A DNA stretch of 27,049 bases from Alectryocaccomicrobium faecavium (GCA_018713425.1 DVOT01000050.1:1-27049); one strand, 5' to 3'; positions 7,669 to 16,292 are shown, counted from the first letter of the stretch. Numbers and translations: made by a program. The notes: generated by a model not told the origin, from the sequence alone.

Positions 7669-7705
7669 CTTTGCACATGCAAGAAAAAAATGGAGGGTGA
7701 TCCAC

Positions 7706-8551
7706 ATGAGGATTGGCGTAAGTTCTTATAGCTTTTCCCAGGCGATGCGCGACGGGCGCATGACCATTCTGGACGTAATTCCTACGGCCAAAGGCATGGG
7801 ATATGAAGGCGTGGAAATCGTGAAATTCTGCTCGGACGAGGAAATGCGCGAATACGCGCCCAAGCTCGCGGCGCAGTCCAAAGAATTCGAGATGCCCATC
7901 ATCGCTTACATGGTCGGCGCGGATTTCCTGGCGAACGGTGTAGCCGCGCAGGTAGAAACGCTGAAAAAAGAAGTAGAAATCGCGGCGACGCTGGGCGCGC
8001 ACCGCATGCGGCACGACGCTACCGGCGGCAAGGACGCCACCGGCAAAGCGTACACCTGGGAAGAGGCGCTGCCCATCCTGGCCGAAGGCTATGGCCGCGT
8101 GACGGAATACGCCATGGGCCTGGGCATCAACACCATGATCGAGAACCACGGCTATTTCGCGCAGGACGCGGCGCGCGTGAAATCGCTGATCGAGGCCGTG
8201 GGCAACCGCAATTTCGGTTGGCTGGTGGACATGGGCAACTTCATGTGCGCGGATGAAACGCCGGTGGCATCCGTGGCGATCGCCGCGCCGCTGGCCGCGC
8301 ACGCGCATGCCAAGGATTTCCATTTCAAGAAAAAAGGCGAGTTCGTGCCCAAACACGGCTGGTTCTCCACGCGCGGCGGGGATTCCCTGCGCGGCGCGAT
8401 GATCGGCCATGGCGTGGTAAACGTGCCCGAGTGCCTGAAGATTTTGCGCAGCGCCGGTTATGACGGCTGGCTGAGCGTGGAATTCGAAGGCATGGAAGAT
8501 TGCCTGATGGCGCTCAAATACAATCTGGAAACGCTGAGGGAACTGGTATGA
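7706..8551 (+). CDS. TIM-barrel sugar phosphate isomerase/epimerase-like protein
   Basis: A 281-residue cytoplasmic protein of the xylose-isomerase-like TIM barrel superfamily, shorter than and only distantly similar to the one at 4347-5312. Candidate metal ligands are E146 (NTMIENHG), D175 (GWLVDMGNF), H201 (AHAHAKDF) and E259 (LSVEFEG), in the order seen in hydroxypyruvate isomerase- and IolE-like enzymes. GGAGGGTGATC upstream gives a start at 7706; an earlier in-frame codon at 7697 has no room for a ribosome site. Its stop overlaps the start of the PHP gene (ATGA), so the two products are probably made together and act on linked steps. The true substrate is not known. Confidence 0.8.
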   Translation: MRIGVSSYSFSQAMRDGRMTILDVIPTAKGMGYEGVEIVKFCSDEEMREYAPKLAAQSKEFEMPIIAYMVGADFLANGVAAQVETLKKEVEIAATLGAHRMRHDATGGKDATGKAYTWEEALPILAEGYGRVTEYAMGLGINTMIENHGYFAQDAARVKSLIEAVGNRNFGWLVDMGNFMCADETPVASVAIAAPLAAHAHAKDFHFKKKGEFVPKHGWFSTRGGDSLRGAMIGHGVVNVPECLKILRSAGYDGWLSVEFEGMEDCLMALKYNLETLRELV

Positions 8552-9813
8552 CGAGAGAGGAAACCCTGGCGCTGCTCAACGCGGACGCGCCCACAGCGCT
8601 GGAAAACCTGAAGAAACTTGCGGCGGACAATCCTTTTCCGCCCAAGGGCACGGATGTGAACAACCACATCCACACCACCTATTCGTTTTCGCCCTATTCT
8701 CCCACGGCGGCGGTGTATTTCGCGCGCATGGCGGGCCTGGCCACCTGCGGACTGATGGACCATGATTCCATCGCGGGCGCGGAGGAATTCCTCGCGGCGG
8801 CGCAGGCCATCGGCATGGGCGCGACCATCGGCATCGAGTGCCGCGTGAGCTTTGCCAATTCGCCCTTTGCCAGCAGGCGCATCAACAACCCGGATCAGGA
8901 TGGGATTGTGTACATGGCGCTGCACGGCGTGCCGCACACGCAGACCGGTCGGGTGAACGAGTTCTTCGCGCCTTACCGCGCAAAGCGCAACGTGCGCAAT
9001 GCGAAGATGGTCGCGGCGGTAAACGGGCTGATGGCCAAATATGGCGTTACGCTCGATTTTGAAAAGGACGTGCTTCCGCTCTCCAACGCGGCGAAGGGCG
9101 GCTCGGTCACGGAGCGGCATCTTTCGCGCGCCCTCTCCGAAAAATTGCTCGCGCGCTATCCCGAAGGCGCGGCGCTCGTTCGCTTTTTGGAGGAGGACAT
9201 GGGCTTCGCCATTTCCGCCAAAGTGCGCGGCTATTTGATGGACGAGGCCAACCCCTTCCGCATGTACGATTTGCTCGGTTTCATCAAGAGCGACGTCATC
9301 GGCAAGTTCTACATTCCGGCGACGGACGAATGCCCCGATGTGCGCGATGTGCTCGCCCTTTCGGAAGAAGTGGGCGCGATTTCGGCCTATGCCTATCTGG
9401 GCGACGTGGGCGATAGCGTCACCGGCGATAAGCGCGCGCAAAAGTTTGAAGACGATTATCTGGACGAGTTGGTGCCCTTTCTCAAGGAACTGGGCTTCCG
9501 CGCGATTACGTATATGCCTTCGCGCAACACCATGGCGCAGCTCAATCGCGTGCGCGCTTTGTGCGAGCAATACGGTCTGATGCAGATCAGCGGCGAGGAC
9601 ATCAATTCCCCGCGCCAGTCCTTTGTGTGCGAGGCGCAGCGCGACCCGGCATTCGCACATTTGATCACGGCCACCTGGGCGCTGATCGCGCACGAGTGGC
9701 GCGCCACCGCCAATCCGGAAGACGGCCTGTTCAGCGCCAAAAGCGTGGAAAAATGGCCTTCCCTTGCGGAACGGCTCAGCGCCTTCGCGGCCTTTGCGGA
9801 GCGAAAAGAATAA
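8548..9813 (+). CDS. PHP-domain metal-dependent phosphoesterase
   Basis: A 421-residue cytoplasmic protein with a PHP fold, a three-metal barrel that hydrolyses phosphate esters. Metal-site motifs are NNHIHTTYSFSP (H40, H42), GLMDHDS (D71-H72-D73), GIECRV (E97) and a late GEDINSPRQSF. The family includes histidinol phosphatase and polymerase-associated PHP domains; this free-standing type with a long central insert (about 105-290) has no firmly known substrate. The start ATG overlaps the previous stop as ATGA; an in-frame codon at 8500 lies inside the isomerase gene and is rejected. Translational coupling to the isomerase suggests a sugar phosphate or cyclic sugar phosphate substrate (inference). 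A terminator follows. Confidence 0.82.
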   Translation: MTREETLALLNADAPTALENLKKLAADNPFPPKGTDVNNHIHTTYSFSPYSPTAAVYFARMAGLATCGLMDHDSIAGAEEFLAAAQAIGMGATIGIECRVSFANSPFASRRINNPDQDGIVYMALHGVPHTQTGRVNEFFAPYRAKRNVRNAKMVAAVNGLMAKYGVTLDFEKDVLPLSNAAKGGSVTERHLSRALSEKLLARYPEGAALVRFLEEDMGFAISAKVRGYLMDEANPFRMYDLLGFIKSDVIGKFYIPATDECPDVRDVLALSEEVGAISAYAYLGDVGDSVTGDKRAQKFEDDYLDELVPFLKELGFRAITYMPSRNTMAQLNRVRALCEQYGLMQISGEDINSPRQSFVCEAQRDPAFAHLITATWALIAHEWRATANPEDGLFSAKSVEKWPSLAERLSAFAAFAERKE

Positions 9814-9825
9814 ACGGACGTCCAT

Positions 9826-9866
9826 GGGCCAGCAACGCGCAAAAGTTGCTGGCCCAATTGTATTTT
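9826..9866 (+). terminator. Intrinsic terminator after the PHP gene
   Basis: GGGCCAGCAAC (9826-9836) and GTTGCTGGCCC (9845-9855) form a perfect 11-bp stem with an eight-base loop, followed by aattgtatttt. It separates the isomerase-PHP unit from the GH31 gene, which must therefore have its own promoter or depend on read-through. Confidence 0.78.
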
Positions 9867-9920
9867 CAGAGCGAAACTGCGTGTAAGTTTCCGCCGTTCA
9901 TCGGCAGGGAGGAACAAAAG

Positions 9921-11897
9921 ATGCGGTATTTTGAGCGACAAGGCAATCAACTGATCGGGCGGAGCCTGGGCGAAACGCTGGTGATCACGCCCTGGGGCGA
10001 GGACAGCCTGCGCGTGCGTTCCCGCCTGGTGCAGGAAGTGGAAGACCCCCGGTTTGCTCTGCTGGATCCCATGCCCACACAGAATGTTGAAATTCATATA
10101 GAAGAAGAACGCGCCACCTTGCGCTGCGGGAAGATCACAGCACGGATCGAAATACAGGGTTGGCACAAGTGCATGCGTCTCACATTTTTGGGCGATGGCG
10201 GGGAAGTACTGCTGCGGGAAACCGACGATGGCAACGCTCTGGCCCTCCGCGCGCGCAAATTTGAGCCCATACTGGGCGGGGATTTCGCGCTTACAGCCAC
10301 TTTCGAGGCGCAGGAGGGCGAGCATTTGTATGGCATGGGCCAATATCAGGAGGAAAACCTGGATTGGAAGGGCTGCACGTTGGAACTGGCGCACCGCAAT
10401 TCGCAGGCCAGCGTGCCCTTTGTGCTTTCCAGCCGGGGCTATGGCTTTTTGTGGCACAATCCCGCCATTGGCGAAGTGAGCTTTGGCAAAAACCGCACCA
10501 CTTGGCGCGCGGAATCCACCAAGCAATTGGATTATTGGATCACCGCTGGGAACACGCCCGCGCAGATCAGCCTGAATTACGCCAAGGCCACCGGTTTTGC
10601 GCCCATGATGCCCGAATACGGGCTGGGATTCTGGCAATGTAAGCTGCGCTACTGGAACCAGGAACAACTCCTGGAAGTGGCACGGGAATACAAGCGCCGC
10701 GGTTTGCCCATCAATGTGATTGTGTGCGATTTCTTCCATTGGCCGCGCATGGGCGATTATCGCTTCGATCCGGAATTCTTTCCCGATCCCGCCGCTATGG
10801 TGCGCGAGTTGAAGGAAATGGGCATCGAACTGATGGTGAGCGTTTGGCCGCAGGTGGCGTTTACCAGCGAAAATTATTCGGAAATGCAGCAGCAGGGACT
10901 GTTGGTGCGCGCCGAATATGGCGAACAGGTTGGCATGCGCTTTGTGGAGGACAGTATGTTCTTCGACGCCACCAATCCCCGCGCCCGCGAATACGTGTGG
11001 GAAAAGTGCAAGCAGAACTATTACCAATATGGCGTTCGCCTCTTCTGGCTGGATGAGGCGGAACCGGAATACGGCACGTACGATTATAAGAATTACCGCT
11101 ACTATCTGGGCAGCAACCAGCAAGTGGGCAACCTCTATCCGCAGCTTTATTCCCGCGCCTTCTGGGACGGGATGACCCAGGCGGGCCAGCAGAACCCCGT
11201 CAACTTGGTGCGCTGCGCCTGGGCGGGCAGCCAGCGCTATGGCGCGCTGGTTTGGTCGGGCGATGTGATGTGCCAGTGGGCGTACCTGCGCCGCCAGGTG
11301 TGCGCGGGACTGAGCATGGGCATCGCGGGCTTGCCGTGGTGGACGACGGACATTGGCGGTTTCCACCAGGGCAATCCGCAGGATCCTGCCTTCCGCGAAT
11401 TGCTCATTCGCTGGTTCCAGTGGGGCTGCTACTGCCCGGTGATGCGTTTGCATGGCGACCGCCAGCCATCCGTGCCCGTGCAGCGCAAAGACGGCACGCC
11501 CATGCTCAATTCCGGCAGCGACAACGAGGTGTGGAGCTTTGGCGAAGAGGCCTATCCCATTTTGGTAAAATATATGAAGCGGCGGGAAGCTTTGCGGGAA
11601 TACGTTCGCGGCCTGATGGCCGAAGCGCACGAAACGGGCAAACCCCTGCTGCGCGCAATGTTCTACGAGTTCCCCGGCGAAGCCGCGCTGTACGATTGCA
11701 AAGATCAGTATATGTTCGGCGGCAAATATCTGGTGGCGCCCGTGATGGAGCCTGGCGCGCGGGAGCGCGATGTGGTTCTGCCCGCGGGATGCGCGTGGCG
11801 CAATGTGGATACGGGCGAAATTTTCGCGGGCGGCCAGCGCGCGGTTATCCCCGCACCGCTGGATGTGATCCCGGTGCTGGAACGGCTGGAAGCGTAA
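9921..11897 (+). CDS. Glycoside hydrolase family 31 (alpha-xylosidase/alpha-glucosidase type)
   Basis: A 658-residue retaining alpha-glycosidase. An N-terminal beta-sandwich (about 1-225, including the EHLYGMGQYQEE mutarotase-like strand) precedes the (beta/alpha)8 barrel. The nucleophile is D378 in LFWLDEAEPE and the acid/base is D448 in LVWSGD, the two family signatures. Supporting motifs are VIVCDFFHWPRMGDYRFDP and AGLPWWTTDIGGF. The ribosome site GGGAGG at about 9907-9912 sets the start. There is no signal peptide, so it works in the cytoplasm on imported sugars. Members of this type with an LDEAEPE motif are often alpha-xylosidases or act on unusual alpha-glycosides; specificity cannot be set from sequence alone. 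The URO-D-fold gene follows after 77 bases with no good terminator between, so the two are probably co-transcribed. Confidence 0.92.
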   Translation: MRYFERQGNQLIGRSLGETLVITPWGEDSLRVRSRLVQEVEDPRFALLDPMPTQNVEIHIEEERATLRCGKITARIEIQGWHKCMRLTFLGDGGEVLLRETDDGNALALRARKFEPILGGDFALTATFEAQEGEHLYGMGQYQEENLDWKGCTLELAHRNSQASVPFVLSSRGYGFLWHNPAIGEVSFGKNRTTWRAESTKQLDYWITAGNTPAQISLNYAKATGFAPMMPEYGLGFWQCKLRYWNQEQLLEVAREYKRRGLPINVIVCDFFHWPRMGDYRFDPEFFPDPAAMVRELKEMGIELMVSVWPQVAFTSENYSEMQQQGLLVRAEYGEQVGMRFVEDSMFFDATNPRAREYVWEKCKQNYYQYGVRLFWLDEAEPEYGTYDYKNYRYYLGSNQQVGNLYPQLYSRAFWDGMTQAGQQNPVNLVRCAWAGSQRYGALVWSGDVMCQWAYLRRQVCAGLSMGIAGLPWWTTDIGGFHQGNPQDPAFRELLIRWFQWGCYCPVMRLHGDRQPSVPVQRKDGTPMLNSGSDNEVWSFGEEAYPILVKYMKRREALREYVRGLMAEAHETGKPLLRAMFYEFPGEAALYDCKDQYMFGGKYLVAPVMEPGARERDVVLPAGCAWRNVDTGEIFAGGQRAVIPAPLDVIPVLERLEA

Positions 11898-11974
11898 ACC
11901 CAGCCAGAAAAGGCGCGCTAGGCTGGCAAGTGCCGCTAGGGCATCCCAACTGGCGCGAAAGGAGCGAATTTTGT

Positions 11975-13207
11975 ATGCGCGATAGGGAGATCCTGCGCTC
12001 GCTGGCGGGCCAAATCGCGGAAATTGCCGCGCGGAATGGCGGCCAGCAAGAAACCCGAGAACTGTACCGGGCGGTAAACGACCGGCGAATGATTCGCCCC
12101 GTGGTGCTGATCGACGAATTGCCGTGGAATCAGTTGGATTTCGACGGCTCCCTGACCCTGCAATGCGAAGATGCGCGCCTGCGGCCCGTTGAGCAGCGCT
12201 TTCGCAGGTTGCTGTGGCAATGGGAACACTGCCGGTGCGATATGCTAATGCCGGATTTTTGTCCGGTGGGCAACTACCATATGGGCTCCATTGGCGTGGA
12301 AGTGCAGGAAAACACGCTCGCGGCCGACGCGGGGAACAACATTGTTTCCCACCAATATGCCGACCAATTTGAGGATGCCGCCGCCATCGCGAAGCTGCAC
12401 GACATTGAAATTTTTTGGGATCGAGAGGCGGATGCGCGCGACATCGAATGGCTGGGCAGCCTGTTTGGCGATTTGCTGCCCGTGCGCTTTCAGGGCGTGC
12501 GCTATATTTACTACGCGCCATGGGATGTGTTTTCCAGTTGGCGCGGCATGCAAAACGCGCTGTGCGATTTGATCGACGATCCGCAAAAGGTGCATGCGCT
12601 TTATCGCCGCTATCAGGACATTCATTTGCGGCTGCTGCGCCGCATGGAAGAAATGGGGCTGCTGGAAGGGGGCGAAGCGCCCACGGTGCATTGCACCGCG
12701 GGGCTGACGAACGACTTGCACCCGCCTCGCGCAGGCGAAACAGCCACGCGCGCCAACATCTGGGGCCGCGGCATGGCGCAGCCGCTCGCCGTGGTTTCGC
12801 CCAAGATGCACGCGGAATTCGATATCGCTTATATGCAAGAGTATTTCCGGGATTTTGGCCTCGTCTACTACGGCTGCTGCGAGCCGCTCAGCGATAAGAT
12901 CGATATTCTGCGCCAAATCCCCAACCTGCGCAAGATTTCCATCACTCCCTGGGCCGACGTGCGCAAGGCCGCCGAACAGATGGGCAAGGACTATGTGATG
13001 GCCTGGAAACCCAATCCCGCGCTGGTGGCCTCCCCTGACTTGGAGGAAGAAGCGGTGCGCGCGGAAATCCGCAACGCCCTCTCCGCCTGCCGGGCAAATG
13101 GCACGTCCATGGAAATCACGCTCAAAGACATCAGCTCCGTGGCCCACCGCCCGCAAAACCTGGCGCGCTGGGCGCAAATCGCCATGGAAATGGTGCAAAG
13201 CTGGTAA
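11975..13207 (+). CDS. Uroporphyrinogen decarboxylase (URO-D) fold protein of unknown role
   Basis: A 410-residue cytoplasmic protein with the overall pattern of the URO-D/methyltransferase (MtaA/CmuA) TIM barrel, such as NYHMGSIGVEV and a late CCEPLSDKIDILRQIPNLRKISITPWAD. No heme genes surround it and it is longer than HemE (about 340-350 residues), so a porphyrin role is unlikely. Relatives of this kind occur in Clostridia next to carbohydrate genes, and their reaction is not established. They may act in corrinoid-dependent methyl transfer or as sugar-processing barrels. AAAGGAG at 11958-11964 sets the start at the ATG at 11975. It sits 77 bases after the GH31 gene and ends at a bidirectional terminator. 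Confidence 0.72.
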   Translation: MRDREILRSLAGQIAEIAARNGGQQETRELYRAVNDRRMIRPVVLIDELPWNQLDFDGSLTLQCEDARLRPVEQRFRRLLWQWEHCRCDMLMPDFCPVGNYHMGSIGVEVQENTLAADAGNNIVSHQYADQFEDAAAIAKLHDIEIFWDREADARDIEWLGSLFGDLLPVRFQGVRYIYYAPWDVFSSWRGMQNALCDLIDDPQKVHALYRRYQDIHLRLLRRMEEMGLLEGGEAPTVHCTAGLTNDLHPPRAGETATRANIWGRGMAQPLAVVSPKMHAEFDIAYMQEYFRDFGLVYYGCCEPLSDKIDILRQIPNLRKISITPWADVRKAAEQMGKDYVMAWKPNPALVASPDLEEEAVRAEIRNALSACRANGTSMEITLKDISSVAHRPQNLARWAQIAMEMVQSW

Positions 13208-13221
13208 ATGGCATGAAATTG

Positions 13222-13257
13222 GGGCGCGCAAAAAAATTGCGCGCCCAAGCTTTTGCC
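13222..13257. terminator. Terminator between convergent URO-D and GH29-like genes
   Basis: GGGCGCGCAA (13222-13231) and TTGCGCGCCC (13237-13246) form a perfect 10-bp stem with an A-rich loop. On the plus strand it is followed by aagcttttgccttt. The same stem lies just after the stop of the minus-strand gene (13261), so it may serve both directions. Confidence 0.75.
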
Positions 13258-13260
13258 TTT

Positions 13261-14199
13261 CTACAAGCGTTCGCCAATGTATTGCAGCGCCGCTTTTTGC
13301 TCCGCATCCCAAGACGCGTCGTGTCCGACGAAAATATCGATGGTGACGGGCATGCCAACCGCATTGGCGCGGCGCACATAATCAAGCATATATTCTTTGC
13401 TGCGCTTGAGACCTGGCCTGCGCCAGCCACCCCATTCGCTTCCATCGGCGGAAATGCCCAGCGGCGCGAGAATGTGCGCTTGCGCGCCATCGATAAAACG
13501 CGAAGGCGGCAGAACCGCAAAATCATTGAATTCCCCCGCGGTGATCTCCTCTTTTGAATAGTATTTTCGAAAATCCGGTTTCACGCCGTTGTTCATGGCC
13601 ACAAGGCAATCGGGATTGCCCGCCTTGCACGCCTCATAATAAGGCGTTAGCAATTCTTCCGTGTAGCCGAGAAAATCGCGGTAGCATCCATCAATCCACC
13701 AGCCCTTTACGCCCGTGCCATAGCGCATGGCATACTCGCGCAATACGCTGGCCCACTTTGCCACAAAATCCATAGTGACATGTTTTCTCGGCTCATAGAG
13801 GCCGAATTTTTTGCCAATTTCCACATCCAAATACGGCCCATCGCCCGTGAAATACAAAAAGAGATCAATATCATAGCGCGCGAGCGCTTCCGCCAAATCG
13901 GCGATCAAATCGCGATGCGCGCAAGCTTCGCCAGGCTTTGTGCCTGCGATGGCGTCAAAAGCCGCATTGGGCGCCAGCATATATTTGCGGCCTTGCATAA
14001 TGGTAATCCAATAGTATCCCGCGCCTACCGCATGCAGGCGGCGCGCCATATCCTCCACATCAAAGTGTTCTACGCATGCGTTCCAATCTGGCGTGGGTTG
14101 AGCGGCCAAGGTGTCGGGCCGGCTGCTCGGCGCGCTATAAAGAAAGTGGTTGAACACGCCGAAGCGGCGGGCCAGAAATGCATCCTGCTGTTTGGACAT
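13261..14199 (-). CDS. GH29-like (alpha-L-fucosidase-type) catalytic domain protein
   Basis: A 312-residue single-domain protein that looks like the barrel of an alpha-L-fucosidase. The start RRFGVFNHFLYS resembles the family's 'FGIFIHWG' opening. GVKGWWIDGCY (D170) corresponds to the 'WFDG' strand that carries the catalytic nucleophile. GAGYYWITIMQGRKY matches the 'GAKY.VLT.KHHDG' strand, but the His-His pair is replaced. Typical GH29 enzymes are 450 residues or more with a C-terminal beta-sandwich, which is missing here. There is no signal peptide, so it acts in the cytoplasm. GAAAGGAAGG upstream sets the start. It stands divergent to the ABC operon. It could be a fucosidase-like enzyme with altered specificity; the acid/base cannot be assigned. 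Confidence 0.62.
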   Translation of the reverse strand: MSKQQDAFLARRFGVFNHFLYSAPSSRPDTLAAQPTPDWNACVEHFDVEDMARRLHAVGAGYYWITIMQGRKYMLAPNAAFDAIAGTKPGEACAHRDLIADLAEALARYDIDLFLYFTGDGPYLDVEIGKKFGLYEPRKHVTMDFVAKWASVLREYAMRYGTGVKGWWIDGCYRDFLGYTEELLTPYYEACKAGNPDCLVAMNNGVKPDFRKYYSKEEITAGEFNDFAVLPPSRFIDGAQAHILAPLGISADGSEWGGWRRPGLKRSKEYMLDYVRRANAVGMPVTIDIFVGHDASWDAEQKAALQYIGERL

Positions 14200-14237
14200 C
14201 CGCGATCCTTCCTTTCCGGTTCAAGATTGCTGGTCAA

Positions 14238-14266
14238 AGTATACCGCATACTCTGCGCGAAGTAAA
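14238..14266 (-). promoter_or_regulatory. Probable promoter of the GH29-like gene
   Basis: On the minus strand TTTACT (14266-14261) and TATACT (14243-14238) are 17 bases apart, and the -10 box is 38 bases before the start codon. The -35 match is moderate (four of six). Confidence 0.5.
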
Positions 14267-14361
14267 GGGGCAGCGCTATCCTTTTTCCGCAAAAAAGCAA
14301 ACGTTTTTCCCCATGGAGCCTGCTGGTGGAATTGTGTTATTCCTATGATTCATTTCGCGTA

Positions 14362-14390
14362 TTGTTTATATTGGATTTTTATGATATACA
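14362..14390 (+). promoter_or_regulatory. Promoter of the ABC importer operon
   Basis: TTGTTT (14362-14367) and TATACA (14385-14390) are 17 bases apart in an A+T-rich stretch 45 bases before the first permease gene. A perfect palindrome atttgcaaat (14402-14411) lies just downstream, about where transcripts start, and could be an operator. About 60 bases upstream of the -35 box is aaacgttt (14299-14306), too short to assign to a LacI-family site. Confidence 0.58.
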
Positions 14391-14434
14391 TTAAGTATGC
14401 AATTTGCAAATATCATTAGGGCGGTGGAGACACA

Positions 14435-15352
14435 ATGCAAGGCGTAACCCTGCGTCGCGCCGGAAGGCGCATCTGGCGAAAGCGGCAACTCTATTTTCTT
14501 CTGTTGCCGGCATTGGTGAGCGTGGCCATTTTTCATTATATTCCCATTTACGGCGTGCAGATTGCGTTTAAGGATTTTAAAAGCAGCCGGGGCATATGGG
14601 GCAGCCCATGGGTTGGCCTGGAGCACTTTGTGCGGTTCATCACTTACGTAGATTTTTGGAAAATTGTGCGCAACACGGTGATGATCAGCCTTTCCTCGCT
14701 GCTCGCGTTTCCCTGCCCCATCCTCTTTGCGCTGCTGATCAACGAAATTGGCAACACGGCCTATAAGCGGACGGTGCAGATGATTTCGTTCGCGCCGCAT
14801 TTCATCTCCACGGTTGTGGTATGCTCTATGACGCTGCTGTTTTTGAGCCGCAGCAACGGCGTCATCAACAACATTATCGCCCTGTTTGGCGGCGAGCGCA
14901 GGGACTTCATTTCCGACCCAGCGCTATTTGCGCCCATTTACGTCATCAGCGGGGTATGGCAAAACCTGGGGTGGGATTCCATCATCTATATCGCGGCGCT
15001 TTCCTCCGTGCCCATGGAGCTATACGAAGCCGCGCGCATCGATGGCGCGAACCGCATGGGCATCGTGGCGCATATCAATATCCCCATGATTTTGCCCACA
15101 GCGATCATCTTGCTGATTTTGAATACGGGCTCGCTGCTATCCGTAGGATTTGAAAAAATTTATCTCTTGCAAAACTCGCTCAACTTGGGAGTTTCGCGCG
15201 TGATTTCCACATACACCTACGAAATCGGTCTGGAAGGCGGCCAATTTAGCTATTCCACCGCCATCGGCCTGTTCAACAATATCGTAAACATCCTTTTTAT
15301 CCTGTGCGTGAATGCAATCGCCCGCCGCGTGACGCAGGTGGGCCTATGGTGA
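14435..15352 (+). CDS. Sugar ABC transporter permease, LplB type
   Basis: A 305-residue inner-membrane permease of the CUT1 (polysaccharide/oligosaccharide) class. It has about six membrane helices, starting with LYFLLLPALVSVAIFHYIPIYG after a basic N-terminus. The EAA loop that docks the ATPase is ELYEAARIDGANRMG. The domain matches binding-protein-dependent transport inner membrane components, closest to LplB. The ribosome site GGTGGAG precedes the ATG. It is followed directly by the second permease, ten bases after its stop. No ATPase gene lies in this window; CUT1 systems of this kind commonly share a genome-wide MsmX-type ATPase. Confidence 0.92.
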   Translation: MQGVTLRRAGRRIWRKRQLYFLLLPALVSVAIFHYIPIYGVQIAFKDFKSSRGIWGSPWVGLEHFVRFITYVDFWKIVRNTVMISLSSLLAFPCPILFALLINEIGNTAYKRTVQMISFAPHFISTVVVCSMTLLFLSRSNGVINNIIALFGGERRDFISDPALFAPIYVISGVWQNLGWDSIIYIAALSSVPMELYEAARIDGANRMGIVAHINIPMILPTAIILLILNTGSLLSVGFEKIYLLQNSLNLGVSRVISTYTYEIGLEGGQFSYSTAIGLFNNIVNILFILCVNAIARRVTQVGLW

Positions 15353-15362
15353 GGTGAAAACT

Positions 15363-16280
15363 ATGCGGGCAAAAGGCATCAAAAGGCATGGCAAGGACGT
15401 GGCCTTTCAGGCTGTTGTCACCGGTGTTACGCTGGCAATCACGCTATTGCTGCTGTATCCTTTGTATTTTACGGTGATCGCATCCTTTTCTGAGCCTTAC
15501 GAAGTGGTGAAAGGCAATGTATTGTTGTGGCCCAGCGGTTTTACGCTGGACGCCTATAAATACATGCTGGAAGAAAAATCGATCTGGAGCGGATACGGCA
15601 ATTCCATTGTCTACACCGTATTCGGCACGCTATACAACGTGTTGCTCACCATTCCGGCGGCCTATGTGCTCAGCAAGCATGATTTGCCGGGGCGCATGCT
15701 CTTCACCTGGTTTTTCTTCATCACGATGTATTTTGGCGGTGGTCTGATTCCTACGTATCTGCTATATCGGGATCTAAGCCTGCTCAACACGCGCTGGTCG
15801 ATGATTTTGGGCACGGGCGTAAGTTGCTGGAATTTGATTGTGTGCCGCCAGTTTTTTGCCTCCTCCGTGCCAAACGAGCTGTATGAGGCGGCATACATCG
15901 ATGGATGCAGCGAAATCCGCGCGTTCCTGGTGATTGCCTTGCCGCTTTCGGGCGCGATCATCGCCATTATGCTGCTGTTCTATGGCGTGGGGCACTGGAA
16001 CAACTATTTCAACGCCCTCATTTACCTCACCAATTCCAAGCTGCATCCCCTGCAGCTGGTGCTGCGCAGGATCTTGATCCAGAACCAGGATATGGCCAAC
16101 CAACTGGAAACCATGTCCATGAGTGGCGAAGAAATTGAAGCGCTCACGCGCAGAACCTACCTCGCCTACGCCATGAAATACGCGCTGATTTTGATTTCCA
16201 GCGCGCCGCTTCTCATCATTTATCCGTTTGTGCAAAAACAATTTGTGCGCGGCGTGATGATTGGCGCGCTGAAGGGATAA
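15363..16280 (+). CDS. Sugar ABC transporter permease, YtcP/LplC type
   Basis: A 305-residue partner permease with about six membrane helices; the first is about residues 15-40 (AVVTGVTLAITLLLLYPLYF). The EAA loop is ELYEAAYIDGCSEIRAF. Together with the preceding LplB-like protein it forms the channel of a CUT1 importer. The GAGGTG ribosome site overlaps the stop of the first permease gene, and the ATG at 15363 fits it better than the GTG at 15354, which lies inside that site. The two permeases are clearly one transcription unit. Confidence 0.92.
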   Translation: MRAKGIKRHGKDVAFQAVVTGVTLAITLLLLYPLYFTVIASFSEPYEVVKGNVLLWPSGFTLDAYKYMLEEKSIWSGYGNSIVYTVFGTLYNVLLTIPAAYVLSKHDLPGRMLFTWFFFITMYFGGGLIPTYLLYRDLSLLNTRWSMILGTGVSCWNLIVCRQFFASSVPNELYEAAYIDGCSEIRAFLVIALPLSGAIIAIMLLFYGVGHWNNYFNALIYLTNSKLHPLQLVLRRILIQNQDMANQLETMSMSGEEIEALTRRTYLAYAMKYALILISSAPLLIIYPFVQKQFVRGVMIGALKG

Positions 16281-16292
16281 TCTGGAACCAAC

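Larger units (their letters stand above)
7358..7705. other. 348-base intergenic region between divergent genes
   Basis: No gene is supported here. It holds the ribosome site of the minus-strand GNAT gene, a perfect 12-bp palindrome tgcatatatgca (7387-7398) 30-41 bases upstream of that gene's start, an A+T-rich stretch to about 7420, and then the plus-strand promoter and leader hairpin listed separately. The minus-strand frame is open through much of it but has no ribosome site of its own. Confidence 0.6.

Noticed and set aside
11900..11926. Hairpin between the GH31 and URO-D genes as a terminator
   Set aside because: Only six base pairs (ccagcc/ggctgg) with a 15-base loop and no T-run; too weak to separate the two genes.
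9456..12521. A 1021-codon open frame on the minus strand opposite the PHP, GH31 and URO-D genes
   Set aside because: It mirrors well-supported genes, has low-complexity Ala/Arg/His-rich translation, no recognisable domain and no ribosome site. Long antisense frames are expected from G+C-biased third codon positions.
14299..14306. aaacgttt as a LacI/CcpA (cre) operator
   Set aside because: Only the eight-base core is palindromic; flanking bases do not match cre or a longer LacI-type site, and it is distant from the promoter.
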